From: Streptomyces sulfonofaciens
GTDB lineage: Bacteria > Actinomycetota > Actinomycetes > Streptomycetales > Streptomycetaceae
Assembly (NCBI RefSeq): GCF_014656295.1
Contig: NZ_BNCD01000005.1
Coordinates: 310,001 to 374,000 of the forward strand
DNA length: 64,000 nucleotides
Reading direction: 5' to 3'
Position numbers and translations under genes: made by a program. Under the pieces are notes generated by a model that was not told the origin of the DNA, ran no database searches, and saw only the letters and a list, made by a program, of their open reading frames with translations. This document shows, piece after piece, positions 25,060 to 33,422 of this stretch. Every line of letters begins with the position of its first letter. The first letter of the stretch is position 1.

Positions 25060-26406
25060 TCACACCTTCAGCACCCAGGTGCCGCTCTGGTGGCTGCTGA
25101 GCAACTCCTGGATCGCCTGCCGCTCGTCCGCGTCGGGGTGCCGGACGGTGATCCGGTCGCCTTCGACGAGGACGAACCCGTGGCCGGCGTAGAACTCGCT
25201 CTTGAAGACCGCCGACCACTTGCGGCGCGGGAGCCGCATCACGGAGCTCTGCACGCCGTGGTCGCGGAGCGCGGAACGGATGTCGCCGGCCACCGACCGC
25301 TGCGGACCGGCGCCCGGGGCGGTGTCGGCGCTCCCGGAGTCCGCGGCGGCGTCGGCGCTCCCGCAGTCCGCTGGTCCCGCGGTGCCCGCCGGGCACTCCA
25401 CGAGCAGGATCACCTTGCGCTGCGGCGGCTCGGCCGGACAGAGGTTCGCGAGGACGGTCAGGCTGATGCCCAGACAGGCCGCGGGCACGTCACGGCTGTT
25501 GAACGCCCTGCACAGGTGGTCGATCCGGCCGCCGTCGATCATGGAGAAGGGCTCGGCGCGGCCCGGGGCGGTGAGGAACATCTGGTAGGTCACGCCCGAG
25601 TAGTGCCCGGTGCCGTGCAGGTCGGCCAGGTTCACGTACATCGGAAGCCCGGGCAGCGCCTCCGCCGTCTCGGCGGCCGTCGCCAGCAGGGCGGCGGCCT
25701 CCTCACGCACCCGGGCATCCTCAACGGGTGCGATCGAGGCCCGGAACTCGGCGAGCGGCATGCGTCCGCGCCTGAACAGGGCGGTGACCAGCTCCCGGTC
25801 CCGGGTGGTGAGCGAGGTGCCGGCGAGCAGGCCCTCGATGTCCTTGCCGCTGAAACGGATCTCCTGGGCGAGATCCGGTGCCAGCCGCGCGAACACATGG
25901 GCGTTGGCGAACTGGATGAAGGCCACGTCGACACCCGGGACCTGAGCCAGCATCTCGTGCGCGGTCGTCAGGATCTCGGCGTCGGCGTGCGGGGAGGGCA
26001 GCCCCCAGGTACCGAGCACGGCATGGTCGAACTGCCGCCGCCATCCCGGGACGTCGAGCTGTCGGTCCCGGAAGACCGACGAGACCTGGGCCAGTTTGAG
26101 GGGGGTGGGGGAGGGCAGGTCGGCGACGAACCGCGACATCCCCATGGCCAGATCGGCCTGCAGGACGAACCTGGACCCCTCCTTCGGCCGGTGCACCTCG
26201 AAGATCCGGCTCGGATGGACCCTGGTCGCCGCGAGGTACCGGTCGCGGACCTCCACGGCCGCCGTGCGGATCTCCCTGAAACCGAATGACTCCGCGGTCG
26301 AAATGAAGCAGGCTTCCAGCCGGCGCAGCGTTCGGGACTCGTCGTCCAGGATGTCGAAGAAACGGGGTACTCGGCTTTCGATGCTCCGCACGCTTTTGAG
26401 TCCCAT
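25060..26406 (-). CDS. histidyl-tRNA synthetase paralogue (HisRS/HisZ-like class II catalytic core)
   Basis: A 448-residue class II aminoacyl-tRNA-synthetase-like protein. FGFREIRTAAVEVRD matches motif 1, and VFRDRQLDVPGWRRQFDHAV matches motif 2 of HisRS/HisZ, with ATP-binding Arg retained. HGTGHYSGVTYQ and MIDGGRIDHL lie where HisRS has its two histidine-binding signatures (RGLDYYT and GGRYD), and both are altered. A Ser/Ala/Gly-rich insert (about 335-365) precedes a C-terminal domain like an anticodon-binding fold. It is therefore unlikely to be a housekeeping HisRS. Adenylation and transfer of an acyl or amino acid, or a HisZ-like regulatory role, are options. It diverges from the sulfatase-fold gene across 450 bases. 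Confidence 0.75.
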   Translation of the reverse strand: MGLKSVRSIESRVPRFFDILDDESRTLRRLEACFISTAESFGFREIRTAAVEVRDRYLAATRVHPSRIFEVHRPKEGSRFVLQADLAMGMSRFVADLPSPTPLKLAQVSSVFRDRQLDVPGWRRQFDHAVLGTWGLPSPHADAEILTTAHEMLAQVPGVDVAFIQFANAHVFARLAPDLAQEIRFSGKDIEGLLAGTSLTTRDRELVTALFRRGRMPLAEFRASIAPVEDARVREEAAALLATAAETAEALPGLPMYVNLADLHGTGHYSGVTYQMFLTAPGRAEPFSMIDGGRIDHLCRAFNSRDVPAACLGISLTVLANLCPAEPPQRKVILLVECPAGTAGPADCGSADAAADSGSADTAPGAGPQRSVAGDIRSALRDHGVQSSVMRLPRRKWSAVFKSEFYAGHGFVLVEGDRITVRHPDADERQAIQELLSSHQSGTWVLKV

Positions 26407-26580
26407 TCGTACCGTGGTGGACGGACGATCATGCACGTTAACGACAAGACTCTGCGGGCACAAGCGGATTGCCGGTCAACCGTGGTGGTGCGGGGCGGGC
26501 AGCCGCTTCGTCGGGCGGCGGAGGGCGACGAGAAGCCCCGATCTGCCACAGCCCGTCCATAACGTCACATCAACATACCC

Positions 26581-26606
26581 CGAACCTGCATCTCGCGACA
26601 GGTTCG
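26581..26606. promoter_or_regulatory. 8-bp-arm inverted repeat in divergent promoter region
   Basis: CGAACCTG (26581-26588) and CAGGTTCG (26599-26606) form a perfect inverted repeat with a 10-base spacer. Arm length and spacing are similar to StrR/NovG-type sites (arms around an 11-base spacer). A StrR-family gene lies downstream at 28479, so autologous cluster regulation is plausible. Confidence 0.45.
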
Positions 26607-26776
26607 CCCGTCCTGCGGCAAGATTGCCGACGGCGACCGAACGACGGGTGACGGGCGTACCATCGGCGTGCGCCGGAGCATTTCCCGTCTGAAGGTCCCG
26701 CCGTACGACGCGACCGTCCATTGGACGGCGCGCAACCGACCTGTCGTCGAAAGACCGGAAGCACCATCGACCCCCG

Positions 26777-26828
26777 CTCGACCGAGCTCAATCGGTTCGA
26801 ACGTTTTGTCATGCCTTGCGCCATGACG
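26777..26828. promoter_or_regulatory. two further inverted repeats upstream of the sulfatase-fold gene
   Basis: An imperfect repeat pairs GCTCGACCG (26777-26785) with CGGTTCGAAC (26794-26803) and recalls the GTTCGACTG arm of StrR sites. A second, perfect one pairs GTCATG (26809-26814) with CATGAC (26823-26828). The latter ends 28 bases before the GTG start and could be an operator over the promoter or leader. Confidence 0.35.
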
Positions 26829-26856
26829 AAGGTTATGGGCCAGAGAAGGGACTACC

Positions 26857-28278
26857 GTGGGCAACGAAAGCCACTACGACCACGTTGTGCTGATTTCCCT
26901 CGACACGCTGCGCAGCGATGCCCTTTCCGTCCACCCGAATCCGCTGTGGCCGCACGACCACAAGGACGTTCACCCCGTACGCACCACGGTACTTGACGAC
27001 CTTGCACGCGGCGGTGCCTATTTCCCCAACATGATCAGCGCCGCGCCGTACACGGCGGCGGCGCACGGCGCCATCTTCACCGGTCAGTACCCCCTGCACA
27101 ACGGCATCCACGAGTTCTACAACGGCTCGCTGCGTGCGCCGTCGGTGTTCACCTACGGTCGCCGAGCAGGGCGCAGCACCATCCTGAAGACCGACTTCCC
27201 GATCATCCTCGGCCCGCAACTCGGCTTCACCCGCGACGTGGACACCTACCTCGTGGAGGACGACGACGCCTTCATCGAGGCGGTCATCGACTCGGAGTCC
27301 ACCCTGGCCTGCGCCCACTTCGGGGGCGTGCACGTGCCGTACGGCTTCCACAACCTCACCTTCGGCGGCGACGACTACCGGCAGAAGGTCGCCGAGCTGA
27401 CCGCGGGGCTCCCCGAGTCGCTGCCCTTCAACGACCTGCTCGTGGAGAGCCACCGCAACCCGGAGGACACCGAGCTGCTGGTGAGCTACAAGCGGGCCAC
27501 CGCCTACATGCACTCCCAGGGCGAGTACGACCGGCTGATGCAGCTCTACCTCGAAGGTGTCGAGTACTTCCTGGAGAACCGCTTCGCGCCGTTCGTCGAG
27601 CGGCTGAGGGAGCGGATGGCCGCGGCCGGCAAGCGCATGCTGCTGGCGGTCTTCGCCGACCACGGCGAGGCGTTCGACGAGCGCACCAACGGCCACTTCA
27701 ACTCGATGGCGGAACCGGTGCTCAGGGTGCCGCTGATCATCTCCGGCGACGGCGTCGAGCCCGGTATGCACACCAACCGGATCCGCACCATCGACGTCGC
27801 CCCCACCGTGCTCGACCTCGCGGGCATCCGCACGGCCGCGACCGGCGTCTTCGACGGCCGCTCGCTGGCCGCCGTCGCGCGCGGCACGGAGGCTCTGGAC
27901 GGCGACGCGCCCGCCATCGCCGAGTCCTACAACGCGGAGCTGAACGACTTCGTCGCCTACCAGAAGCGCCAGCTCTCCGGCAGCACGCCGGGCCCGCTCC
28001 AGCACTTCCTGGTCGGGCACGCGGCGTACCTGGACGACAAGCGCGTCGTCCGGCTGACGCGCCACTACAGCGACTGGTTCCTGAAGACCACGCCGACCGA
28101 CATGTCCTGGGTGGAGCGGTTCGACGCCGACGGCATTCCGCACCGCGATCCGGACGCCGACGGAAGCGAGCTGTTCGCCATGCTCGACGACTACCGCACG
28201 GCGCTGCGGGAACCCGACCAGGTGCCGTTCACCGACGAGATCCGGGGCCAGCTCCGGTCCCTCGGCTACTCGGTCTGA
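26857..28278 (+). CDS. alkaline phosphatase/sulfatase-superfamily protein with Thr nucleophile
   Basis: A 473-residue member of the alkaline-phosphatase/sulfatase superfamily, predicted cytoplasmic because no signal peptide is seen. Metal-site residues are visible in LISLDTLRSDAL (D16, D21) and AVFADHGEAFDE (D268, H269). The nucleophile segment APYTAAAHGAIFTGQYP aligns with the sulfatase CxPSR region, but Cys/Ser is Thr66 and Arg is His70. It cannot form formylglycine and is unlikely to be a classical sulfatase. Thr-type members act as phosphodiesterases or phospho-/sulfo-group transferases. AGAAGGGA precedes the GTG start. Its position suggests tailoring or dephosphorylation of the nucleoside. 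Confidence 0.8.
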   Translation: MGNESHYDHVVLISLDTLRSDALSVHPNPLWPHDHKDVHPVRTTVLDDLARGGAYFPNMISAAPYTAAAHGAIFTGQYPLHNGIHEFYNGSLRAPSVFTYGRRAGRSTILKTDFPIILGPQLGFTRDVDTYLVEDDDAFIEAVIDSESTLACAHFGGVHVPYGFHNLTFGGDDYRQKVAELTAGLPESLPFNDLLVESHRNPEDTELLVSYKRATAYMHSQGEYDRLMQLYLEGVEYFLENRFAPFVERLRERMAAAGKRMLLAVFADHGEAFDERTNGHFNSMAEPVLRVPLIISGDGVEPGMHTNRIRTIDVAPTVLDLAGIRTAATGVFDGRSLAAVARGTEALDGDAPAIAESYNAELNDFVAYQKRQLSGSTPGPLQHFLVGHAAYLDDKRVVRLTRHYSDWFLKTTPTDMSWVERFDADGIPHRDPDADGSELFAMLDDYRTALREPDQVPFTDEIRGQLRSLGYSV

Positions 28279-28478
28279 CCTTCCGGCGGCCCGGGCCCGC
28301 CGCTCGAACGCACCGGGAGGGAGCAGCGCGCCGTCCCCGCGCAGACCGGCCCGCACCCCGGGACGGCCGCGGGTCCGGTGCTGCTCCCCGGCGGGGTAGA
28401 TCCGATGTCGATCGATTGTGAACACCCGAATGCCATCCTCCGTTTCGTGGAGTCCGTCATCCAGGTCATGGAGGCTCG

Positions 28479-29531
28479 GTGTCACTCGTCGAGGAAGGTG
28501 CTGGGTGTCCGGTTGAGGAACCGGCCCTGCACACGGTGTCGATCGATTCGCTGTCCATCGAGGGTTCCCCGCGTCTGACCGGCGTTGATCCGGGGCACGT
28601 CCAGTTGCTGCTGGCGTCGGACGCGGAAACCTCCCCGGTACTCGTGCACCGGCGCACCATGCGGGTCATCGACGGGGTGCACCGGGTCCAGGCCGCGCTG
28701 GCGCGTGGCCGGCGGGAGATCGCAGTACGGTTCTTCGACGGCTCCGAGGCGGACGCCTTCGTGCTGGCCGTGCAGAGCAACGTGCGCCACGGCCTGCCCC
28801 TGTCGCTCTCCGACCGTACGGCGGCCGCGGCACGGATCATGGAGTCGCACCCGCAGTGGTCGGACCGCGCGATCGCGCGCGTCAGCGGTCTGTCGCCGAA
28901 GACCGTCGCCGCCGTCCGGCGTCGTTCGACCGAGGACCTTCCTCAGTCGAACACCAGGATGGGCACGGACGGCCGGGTCAGGGCGATGAACGCCGCCGAG
29001 GGCCGGCGGCTGGCCGGCCAGATGATCGAGGCCCATCCCGGCGCGTCGCTGCGCGAGGTCGCCAAGGCGGCCGGAATCTCCGTGAGCACCGCCCACGACG
29101 TCCGTGAGCGCCTGCGGGCGGGAGACGACCCGGTTCCCGCCCGCAGCCGGCGCAAGAAGGTCGCGCCGGCCGAGGCGGCGGGCCCCGACGGCGTGGTGAG
29201 CAGGGTCGCGGACGTCACGCCGATGCGGCCCGCGGGACCGCGCCTGGTGCACGGCGGCGACCGCGGCCCGAACCACCTGCACGTCCTGCGGAAAGACCCC
29301 TCGCTCCGTTTCACGGAGAACGGCCGGGCCCTGTTGCGGCTGTTCGACACGCGTACGCAGTTCGAGGAGATGCGGAATCGGCTGGTCGAGTGCGTGCCGC
29401 CGCACTGCCGGGATTTGGTGGTCGCGCTCGCCGATGATTACGGCCGCTTTTGGCAGGAGTTCGCGTCGGAGTTGCGGATCGCCCACGACAGTGGCGAAGG
29501 TCCGGAGGGCGAACGCACGGCTGAGAACTGA
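28479..29531 (+). CDS. StrR-like transcriptional regulator with ParB-type N-terminal domain
   Basis: A 350-residue regulator of the StrR/NovG type. The N-terminal ParB-like nuclease-fold domain reads HTVSIDSLSIEG, VLVHRRTMRVIDGVHRVQAA and AFVLAVQSNVRHGLPL. A helix-turn-helix follows (WSDRAIARVSGLSPKTVAAV), and a second HTH-like segment is REVAKAAGISVSTAHDVRER. Such proteins are pathway-specific activators in streptomycin, novobiocin and related clusters. The GTG start has GGAGG 5 bases upstream. The gene precedes the deazapurine operon by about 390 bases and probably activates it, perhaps through the inverted repeats at 26.58-26.83 kb. Confidence 0.88.
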   Translation: MSLVEEGAGCPVEEPALHTVSIDSLSIEGSPRLTGVDPGHVQLLLASDAETSPVLVHRRTMRVIDGVHRVQAALARGRREIAVRFFDGSEADAFVLAVQSNVRHGLPLSLSDRTAAAARIMESHPQWSDRAIARVSGLSPKTVAAVRRRSTEDLPQSNTRMGTDGRVRAMNAAEGRRLAGQMIEAHPGASLREVAKAAGISVSTAHDVRERLRAGDDPVPARSRRKKVAPAEAAGPDGVVSRVADVTPMRPAGPRLVHGGDRGPNHLHVLRKDPSLRFTENGRALLRLFDTRTQFEEMRNRLVECVPPHCRDLVVALADDYGRFWQEFASELRIAHDSGEGPEGERTAEN

Positions 29532-29919
29532 CCAGAAGAGGAGTTCATTTGCGCCGAACCCGAACACTCCACGCATGCGGCCGACGCCGCCCGGATCGCC
29601 GCGAAACGGCCGGACAGGAGCTGTTCGGGATCGTTCGGGTGACCCGGCCGGCCGCCGTTCGTGCAGCCGTTTCGCGTCGCGAACCCGATGCGGTGCGATA
29701 CGGCTGTGTTGCGAAGGGCAGGGGCGGGGTAAAGTTCTTGGAGAAGCGCGCTTGAAGGAAATGCACCTGCTGATTCACCTGGGACCCGGGCAACAGAGCC
29801 GGAGTCGTGGCCGCATGCTGGAGAGGGTCTGCCGATGCGCTGCTACGGTGGGCTCGGCCAAGGGCTCAACAGATCTCATGAGTGCTTCTCGTTCACGACA
29901 GAAGGAAAGCGGGTCTGGC
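29532..29919. other. leader region of the deazapurine operon
   Basis: About 390 bases between the StrR-like gene and queD. A short frame (TTG 29549 to 29755, 68 codons, MRRTRTLHACGR...) has a good GAGGAG site but no recognisable family; it could be a small peptide gene or chance. The promoter of the operon is expected here. Confidence 0.4.
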
Positions 29920-30288
29920 GTGCTCTCAATTTCCAAGGAGTTCCACTTCTCGGCAAGCCACCAGCTCGACCACTTGCCGCCCGACCATCCCTGCAGTCGA
30001 CTGCACGGCCATAATTATGTCATCGTGCTTGAACTCTCCGCGAAACGGGCCGACCTGACCAGGCCCGGATTCGTCAGGGATTACGGCGAGCTGTCTATTT
30101 TCAAGAAGTGGCTTGATGAGACGGTGGACCACCGCAACCTCAACGATGTGCTCGACGGCCGGAACCCGTCCGCGGAGAACATCGCCATGTGGGTGCACGA
30201 CATCTGGTCGGAGACCTTTCCGGAGCTGACGGCCGTACGGGTCTCCGAGACCCCGAAGACCTGGGCGGTCTACCGCCCGGGCGAGTAA
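29920..30288 (+). CDS. queD: 6-carboxy-5,6,7,8-tetrahydropterin synthase (QueD family)
   Basis: A 122-residue QueD/PTPS-family enzyme that converts 7,8-dihydroneopterin triphosphate to 6-carboxytetrahydropterin, the second step toward 7-deazapurines. Zinc ligands are His in FSASHQL and the pair in LHGHNYVIVLEL. The Cys in HPCSRLHGHN is the usual catalytic position, and VDHRNLNDV and SAENIAMWVHD are family blocks. GTG 29920 gives the usual LSISKEFHFSASHQ N terminus with GAAGGAAAG upstream; an in-frame ATG at 29878 would add 14 residues. It is first in the operon with queE and folE and corresponds in order to the first gene of tubercidin-type clusters. Confidence 0.92.
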   Translation: MLSISKEFHFSASHQLDHLPPDHPCSRLHGHNYVIVLELSAKRADLTRPGFVRDYGELSIFKKWLDETVDHRNLNDVLDGRNPSAENIAMWVHDIWSETFPELTAVRVSETPKTWAVYRPGE

Positions 30289-30350
30289 CGCCCACGCTGG
30301 TGCCGTGATGCCTGGCGGCGCGCCGACAGGGAGTCGAGGGAGGTGGTGAC

Positions 30351-30402
30351 GTGGCGGATCCGAAACTCGTGGTGAACGAGATATTCGGCCCCACCTAGCG
30401 CT
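30351..30402 (+). other. frameshifted 5' end of the queE-like gene
   Basis: A GTG at 30351 with an excellent GAGGGAGGTG site starts a 15-codon frame reading VADPKLVVNEIFGPT, then TAG at 30396. NEIFGPT is exactly the conserved N-terminal strand of QueE, which in homologues runs directly into xQGEG. Here seven extra bases (TAGCGCT) separate it from the GTG-CAG-GGC-GAA that continues QueE in the +1 frame. Termination with reinitiation 4 bases later, a +1 frameshift, a disabling mutation or a base-calling error are all possible. Confidence 0.8.
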
Positions 30403-31074
30403 GTGCAGGGCGAAGGACCCTCCGCTGGGAGGTCATGTGCGTTCCTGCGGCTCGGCGGCTGCAATCTCACCTGCCGCTGGTGCGACACGCCGTACACCTG
30501 GGACTGGCAGGGGGTGTCCGACACGGGCATCGCCTATCGGCCCGTCGATGAATTGCATGTCATGTCCGCCGCCGAGGTCACCGAGCGGCTGCTCGGCTTC
30601 GAGGTCGGACTGATCGTGATCTCGGGCGGAGAACCGCTGAGTCAGCAGAGCAGGGTTCTGCCCGTGGTGGCGGAATTGCGTGATCGGGGTATCGCCGTCG
30701 AATTCGAGACCAACGGCACTGTATCTCCGGAGGACTCGCTGATTGCGACGGGCGCCCGGTTCAACGTATCGCCCAAACTGTCCCACTCGGGAGTCGTGGA
30801 ACACCGCAGAATCGTCCCGGAGGTGCTGGTCAAGTTCGCGGCTCAGCCCGCTGCCGAGTTCAAGTTCGTCTGCGGTGAGGCGGCTGATCTCGAAGAGGTC
30901 GCCGCCCTGGTCGATCGATTCGGCCTCAAAGACGTCTGGATCATGCCGAGAGGGCAGTCTGCCGAGGAGATCGGAGTGAGCATCCGGGAACTTGCGGATG
31001 CCGTCGTCGCACGCAGGTGGAATCTGTCGACCAGATTGCACGTCCATGCGTGGGGAAGCGAGCGTGGATTTTGA
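30403..31074 (+). CDS. queE: 7-carboxy-7-deazaguanine synthase (QueE family), 5' end out of frame
   Basis: QueE is a radical SAM enzyme that contracts 6-carboxytetrahydropterin to 7-carboxy-7-deazaguanine (CDG). This frame encodes 223 residues beginning VQGEGPSAGRS, with the cluster motif CNLTCRWC, followed by DTPYTWDW, VISGGEPLSQQ, VEFETNGT and VSPKLSHSG, all strongly QueE-like. The first 15 residues of the family lie in a different frame upstream (see 30351), so as written the protein starts only by reinitiation at GTG 30403. It overlaps folE by one base (TGATG). Without the N-terminal strand its activity is uncertain. Confidence 0.8.
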   Translation: MQGEGPSAGRSCAFLRLGGCNLTCRWCDTPYTWDWQGVSDTGIAYRPVDELHVMSAAEVTERLLGFEVGLIVISGGEPLSQQSRVLPVVAELRDRGIAVEFETNGTVSPEDSLIATGARFNVSPKLSHSGVVEHRRIVPEVLVKFAAQPAAEFKFVCGEAADLEEVAALVDRFGLKDVWIMPRGQSAEEIGVSIRELADAVVARRWNLSTRLHVHAWGSERGF

Positions 31075-31676
31075 TGGACAGCAGAGCTGAGCGACTGGGT
31101 GGCGATGTGGCCGTACCGCAAGAACCGGAAGTGCGTGACCCGATCGAACTGCTGGCACGCCAACTGCTCGTAGCCATAGGCGAGGACCCGGAACGAGAGG
31201 GCCTCCGGGACACGCCCGCGCGCTACGCACGCTGGTGGCGCGAGTTCACCCGCTATGAGCCGGGCACCATGGACACCGTCTTCGAGACGACCACCGGGGC
31301 CAATCTGGTGGCCGTCTCGGCGATCGGCGTCTGGTCCCTGTGCGAGCACCACCTCCTGCCGTTCTCCTGCCGGCTCACCGTCGGCTACCTGCCGCACGGG
31401 CAGATCCTCGGGCTCAGCAAGTTCGCGCGGATCGCCCAGCGGCACGCCCACAAGCTCCAGTCGCAGGAGCGGCTCTCCGAGGAGATCGCGGACGACGTGG
31501 AGAAGCTCACCGGGTCGCCGGACGTGGCGGTGATCGGCAAGGGGGAGCACCTCTGCATGGCGATGCGCGGCATCAGGGCACCCGCAACGATGACGACGAC
31601 GGTGTGGCGCGGCGCACTCCAGGACAGCGCCATGCGCAGCGAGCTGATAGCGCTGACCAGCGGACTCAGGGACTGA
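31074..31676 (+). CDS. folE: GTP cyclohydrolase I
   Basis: A 200-residue FolE that converts GTP to 7,8-dihydroneopterin triphosphate, the entry step of the deazapurine pathway. The zinc and active-site block SLCEHHLLPFSC is complete, followed by GLSKFARIAQRHAHKLQSQE and MAMRGI, which are invariant in the family. It duplicates the housekeeping folate enzyme and is translated from an ATG overlapping the queE stop, so it belongs to this pathway. Residues 1-22 are a variable extension. Confidence 0.95.
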   Translation: MDSRAERLGGDVAVPQEPEVRDPIELLARQLLVAIGEDPEREGLRDTPARYARWWREFTRYEPGTMDTVFETTTGANLVAVSAIGVWSLCEHHLLPFSCRLTVGYLPHGQILGLSKFARIAQRHAHKLQSQERLSEEIADDVEKLTGSPDVAVIGKGEHLCMAMRGIRAPATMTTTVWRGALQDSAMRSELIALTSGLRD

Positions 31677-31686
31677 AGGGACCCCC

Positions 31687-32838
31687 ATGCGCATCGTCCA
31701 ACCACTGCGTACCGGGCTGAGTTTCGACGACGTCCTCCTGACGCCGCAGCGGACCTCCCTGACCAGCCGGCGGCAGGCCGACACCTCCGTGGAGCTGCTG
31801 GACGGCATCAGGCTGCGGGTGCCGATCATCTCGGCGAACACCCAGTGGTGCACCGGGGACCGGATGGCCGTGGCGATGGCGCGGGGCGGAGGACTCGGCA
31901 TCCTGCACCGGATGCAGACCCCCGAGCAGCAGATCGCGCAGTTGGACGCCGTCAAGGCCGTACGGCCCGGTGCCGACGAGGACCGGGCCAGCCTGGCCGC
32001 CGACGGCAGCCCGCTGGTCGGTGCCGCGGTCGGGGTGACCGGGGACTGGCGCGAGCGTGCCGCGGAACTCGTCGGGCACGGCGTGGACATCCTCCTGGTC
32101 GACGTCGCACACGGCCACAGCGACCAGGTCATCGACGCCGTCAAGGAACTGCGGTCCGACTATCCGCAGGTGCCGCTGATCGCGGGCAACGTGGCCACCG
32201 CGGCCGGCGTCCGCGATCTGGCCGAGGCCGGCGCCGGTGCCGTGAAGGTCGGCATCGGACCCGGCGGGGTGTGCACCACCCGGCTGGTGGCGGGCACCGG
32301 CGTACCGCAGTTGACGGCCGTCCTCGACTGCGCGGAGGCGGCCGCCGAGCTGGGCGTGCGGATCATCGCCGACGGCGGGATCCGGCAGTCGGGCGACATC
32401 GCCAAGTCCCTCGCCGCCGGCGCCCACGCGGTGATGCTCGGCTCGGCGCTGGCCGGAGCCGACGAGAGCGAGGCCGAGCCGGTGACCAGGGACGGCCGCG
32501 CCTACAAGGTCAGCAGGGGGTTCGCCTCGCTCGGCATGGAGCTGACGCTCCGCATGGCCGCGGGCGGCAAGGTCACCCAGGAGGAGATCGACGACTACGT
32601 ACCGGAAGGGGTGGAGGTGACGTTCGCCGCGTCCGGGCCGCTCACGCGGACCCTGCGCCAACTCGTCGGGGGCGTGCAGTCCGCGATGAGCTACTCGGGA
32701 GCGGCCGACCTCGACGCCTTCCGGAACAACGCCGAGTTCGTCCGCGTCACCAGCGCGGGCCGGGCGGAGAACGTGCCGCACGCCCGCGAGCGCTCCGAGC
32801 AGATAACGGCCGCACGGGTGGCGGGAGCAGCACAGTGA
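31687..32838 (+). CDS. tubD: GMP-reductase/IMPDH-family enzyme (TubD-like reductive deaminase)
   Basis: A 383-residue (beta/alpha)8 enzyme of the IMPDH/GMP reductase family without CBS domains. It starts with [11 protein letters not shown], has the catalytic loop [11 protein letters not shown] with Cys196, and the phosphate-binding [12 protein letters not shown] and [10 protein letters not shown]. Lack of CBS domains and its place in a deazapurine operon fit the NADPH-dependent TubD of tubercidin biosynthesis, which performs reductive deamination at the guanine 2-amino position. It lies 10 bases after folE with GAAGGGA upstream. An IMP-dehydrogenase activity cannot be excluded from sequence. 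Confidence 0.85.
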   Translation: MRIVQPLRTGLSFDDVLLTPQRTSLTSRRQADTSVELLDGIRLRVPIISANTQWCTGDRMAVAMARGGGLGILHRMQTPEQQIAQLDAVKAVRPGADEDRASLAADGSPLVGAAVGVTGDWRERAAELVGHGVDILLVDVAHGHSDQVIDAVKELRSDYPQVPLIAGNVATAAGVRDLAEAGAGAVKVGIGPGGVCTTRLVAGTGVPQLTAVLDCAEAAAELGVRIIADGGIRQSGDIAKSLAAGAHAVMLGSALAGADESEAEPVTRDGRAYKVSRGFASLGMELTLRMAAGGKVTQEEIDDYVPEGVEVTFAASGPLTRTLRQLVGGVQSAMSYSGAADLDAFRNNAEFVRVTSAGRAENVPHARERSEQITAARVAGAAQ

Positions 32839-33422
32839 CGCGGGGTGCCGACACGGCGGGAGCAGCGGGCGTGACGGGCGAGCAGAGTGGGATGTGGTCG
32901 AGGCAGGGCCCCTACCTGCTGGACTGGACCTCCTACGGCGAGATCGTCGGCAGCATCGCCGCACGGGTGCGGGCCGACGGGTTCCGGCCCGATGTCGTCC
33001 TGGCCGTGGCCCGCGGCGGGCTGGCCCCGGCCGGCTACCTCACCTGCGCGCTCGACGTCCCGGTGATGGAGACGATACGGGTGCGCACCACGACGGACGA
33101 CAGCCGCTACGCCGCCAAGCGCCGGCCCGCCGTGGACACCGCCAGACCCCTGGAACTGAGTCCCGGCGCCCGCGTCCTGGTGGTCGACGACATCGTCGGC
33201 ACCGGAGCGACGGCCGACGCCGTGCTCGGCCGGCTGGCCGACGTGGGCGTGGCGGCCGGCGACGTGCGCTTCGCCGCCCTGGTGCGCAACCACCGCTGCC
33301 GCTACGTACCCGACTACTGCCCCGTCGTCATCGACGACTGGATCGTCTTCCCCTGGGAGACGGAACGCGAACCGACGGACAACTGCCGTCCGCTCCCCGC
33401 CGAGCTGTGGGTGGGTCCATGA
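32835..33422 (+). CDS. tubE: phosphoribosyltransferase (TubE-like)
   Basis: A 195-residue type I phosphoribosyltransferase. The PRPP-binding motif is VLVVDDIVGTGATADAV, and VVLAVARGGLAPAGYL forms the pyrophosphate loop. In tubercidin biosynthesis, TubE joins PRPP to 7-carboxy-7-deazaguanine to build the nucleotide; order and family here match. The start is GTG 32835, overlapping the previous stop, although the first 20 residues are unlike the family and a later start is possible. It ends in an ATGA overlap with the UbiD gene. Confidence 0.87.
   Translation: MTRGADTAGAAGVTGEQSGMWSRQGPYLLDWTSYGEIVGSIAARVRADGFRPDVVLAVARGGLAPAGYLTCALDVPVMETIRVRTTTDDSRYAAKRRPAVDTARPLELSPGARVLVVDDIVGTGATADAVLGRLADVGVAAGDVRFAALVRNHRCRYVPDYCPVVIDDWIVFPWETEREPTDNCRPLPAELWVGP

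Larger units (their letters stand above)
26407..26856. other. divergent control region of the nucleoside cluster
   Basis: A 450-base divergent intergenic region between the HisRS-like gene and the sulfatase-fold gene. It is notable for several inverted repeats, annotated separately, and should contain both promoters. Confidence 0.6.

Noticed and set aside
25060..26406. Housekeeping histidyl-tRNA synthetase
   Set aside because: The histidine-binding signatures are changed and the gene lies in a specialised cluster; a paralogue is the safer call.
26857..28278. Calling this gene a functional arylsulfatase
   Set aside because: The CxPxR motif needed for formylglycine is replaced by Thr-Ala-Ala-Ala-His, so only superfamily membership is supported.
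30351..30402. Programmed +1 frameshift at ACC-TAG in queE
   Set aside because: The P-site codon does not allow good re-pairing after a +1 slip and no upstream stimulatory site is seen, so recoding is listed only as one option.
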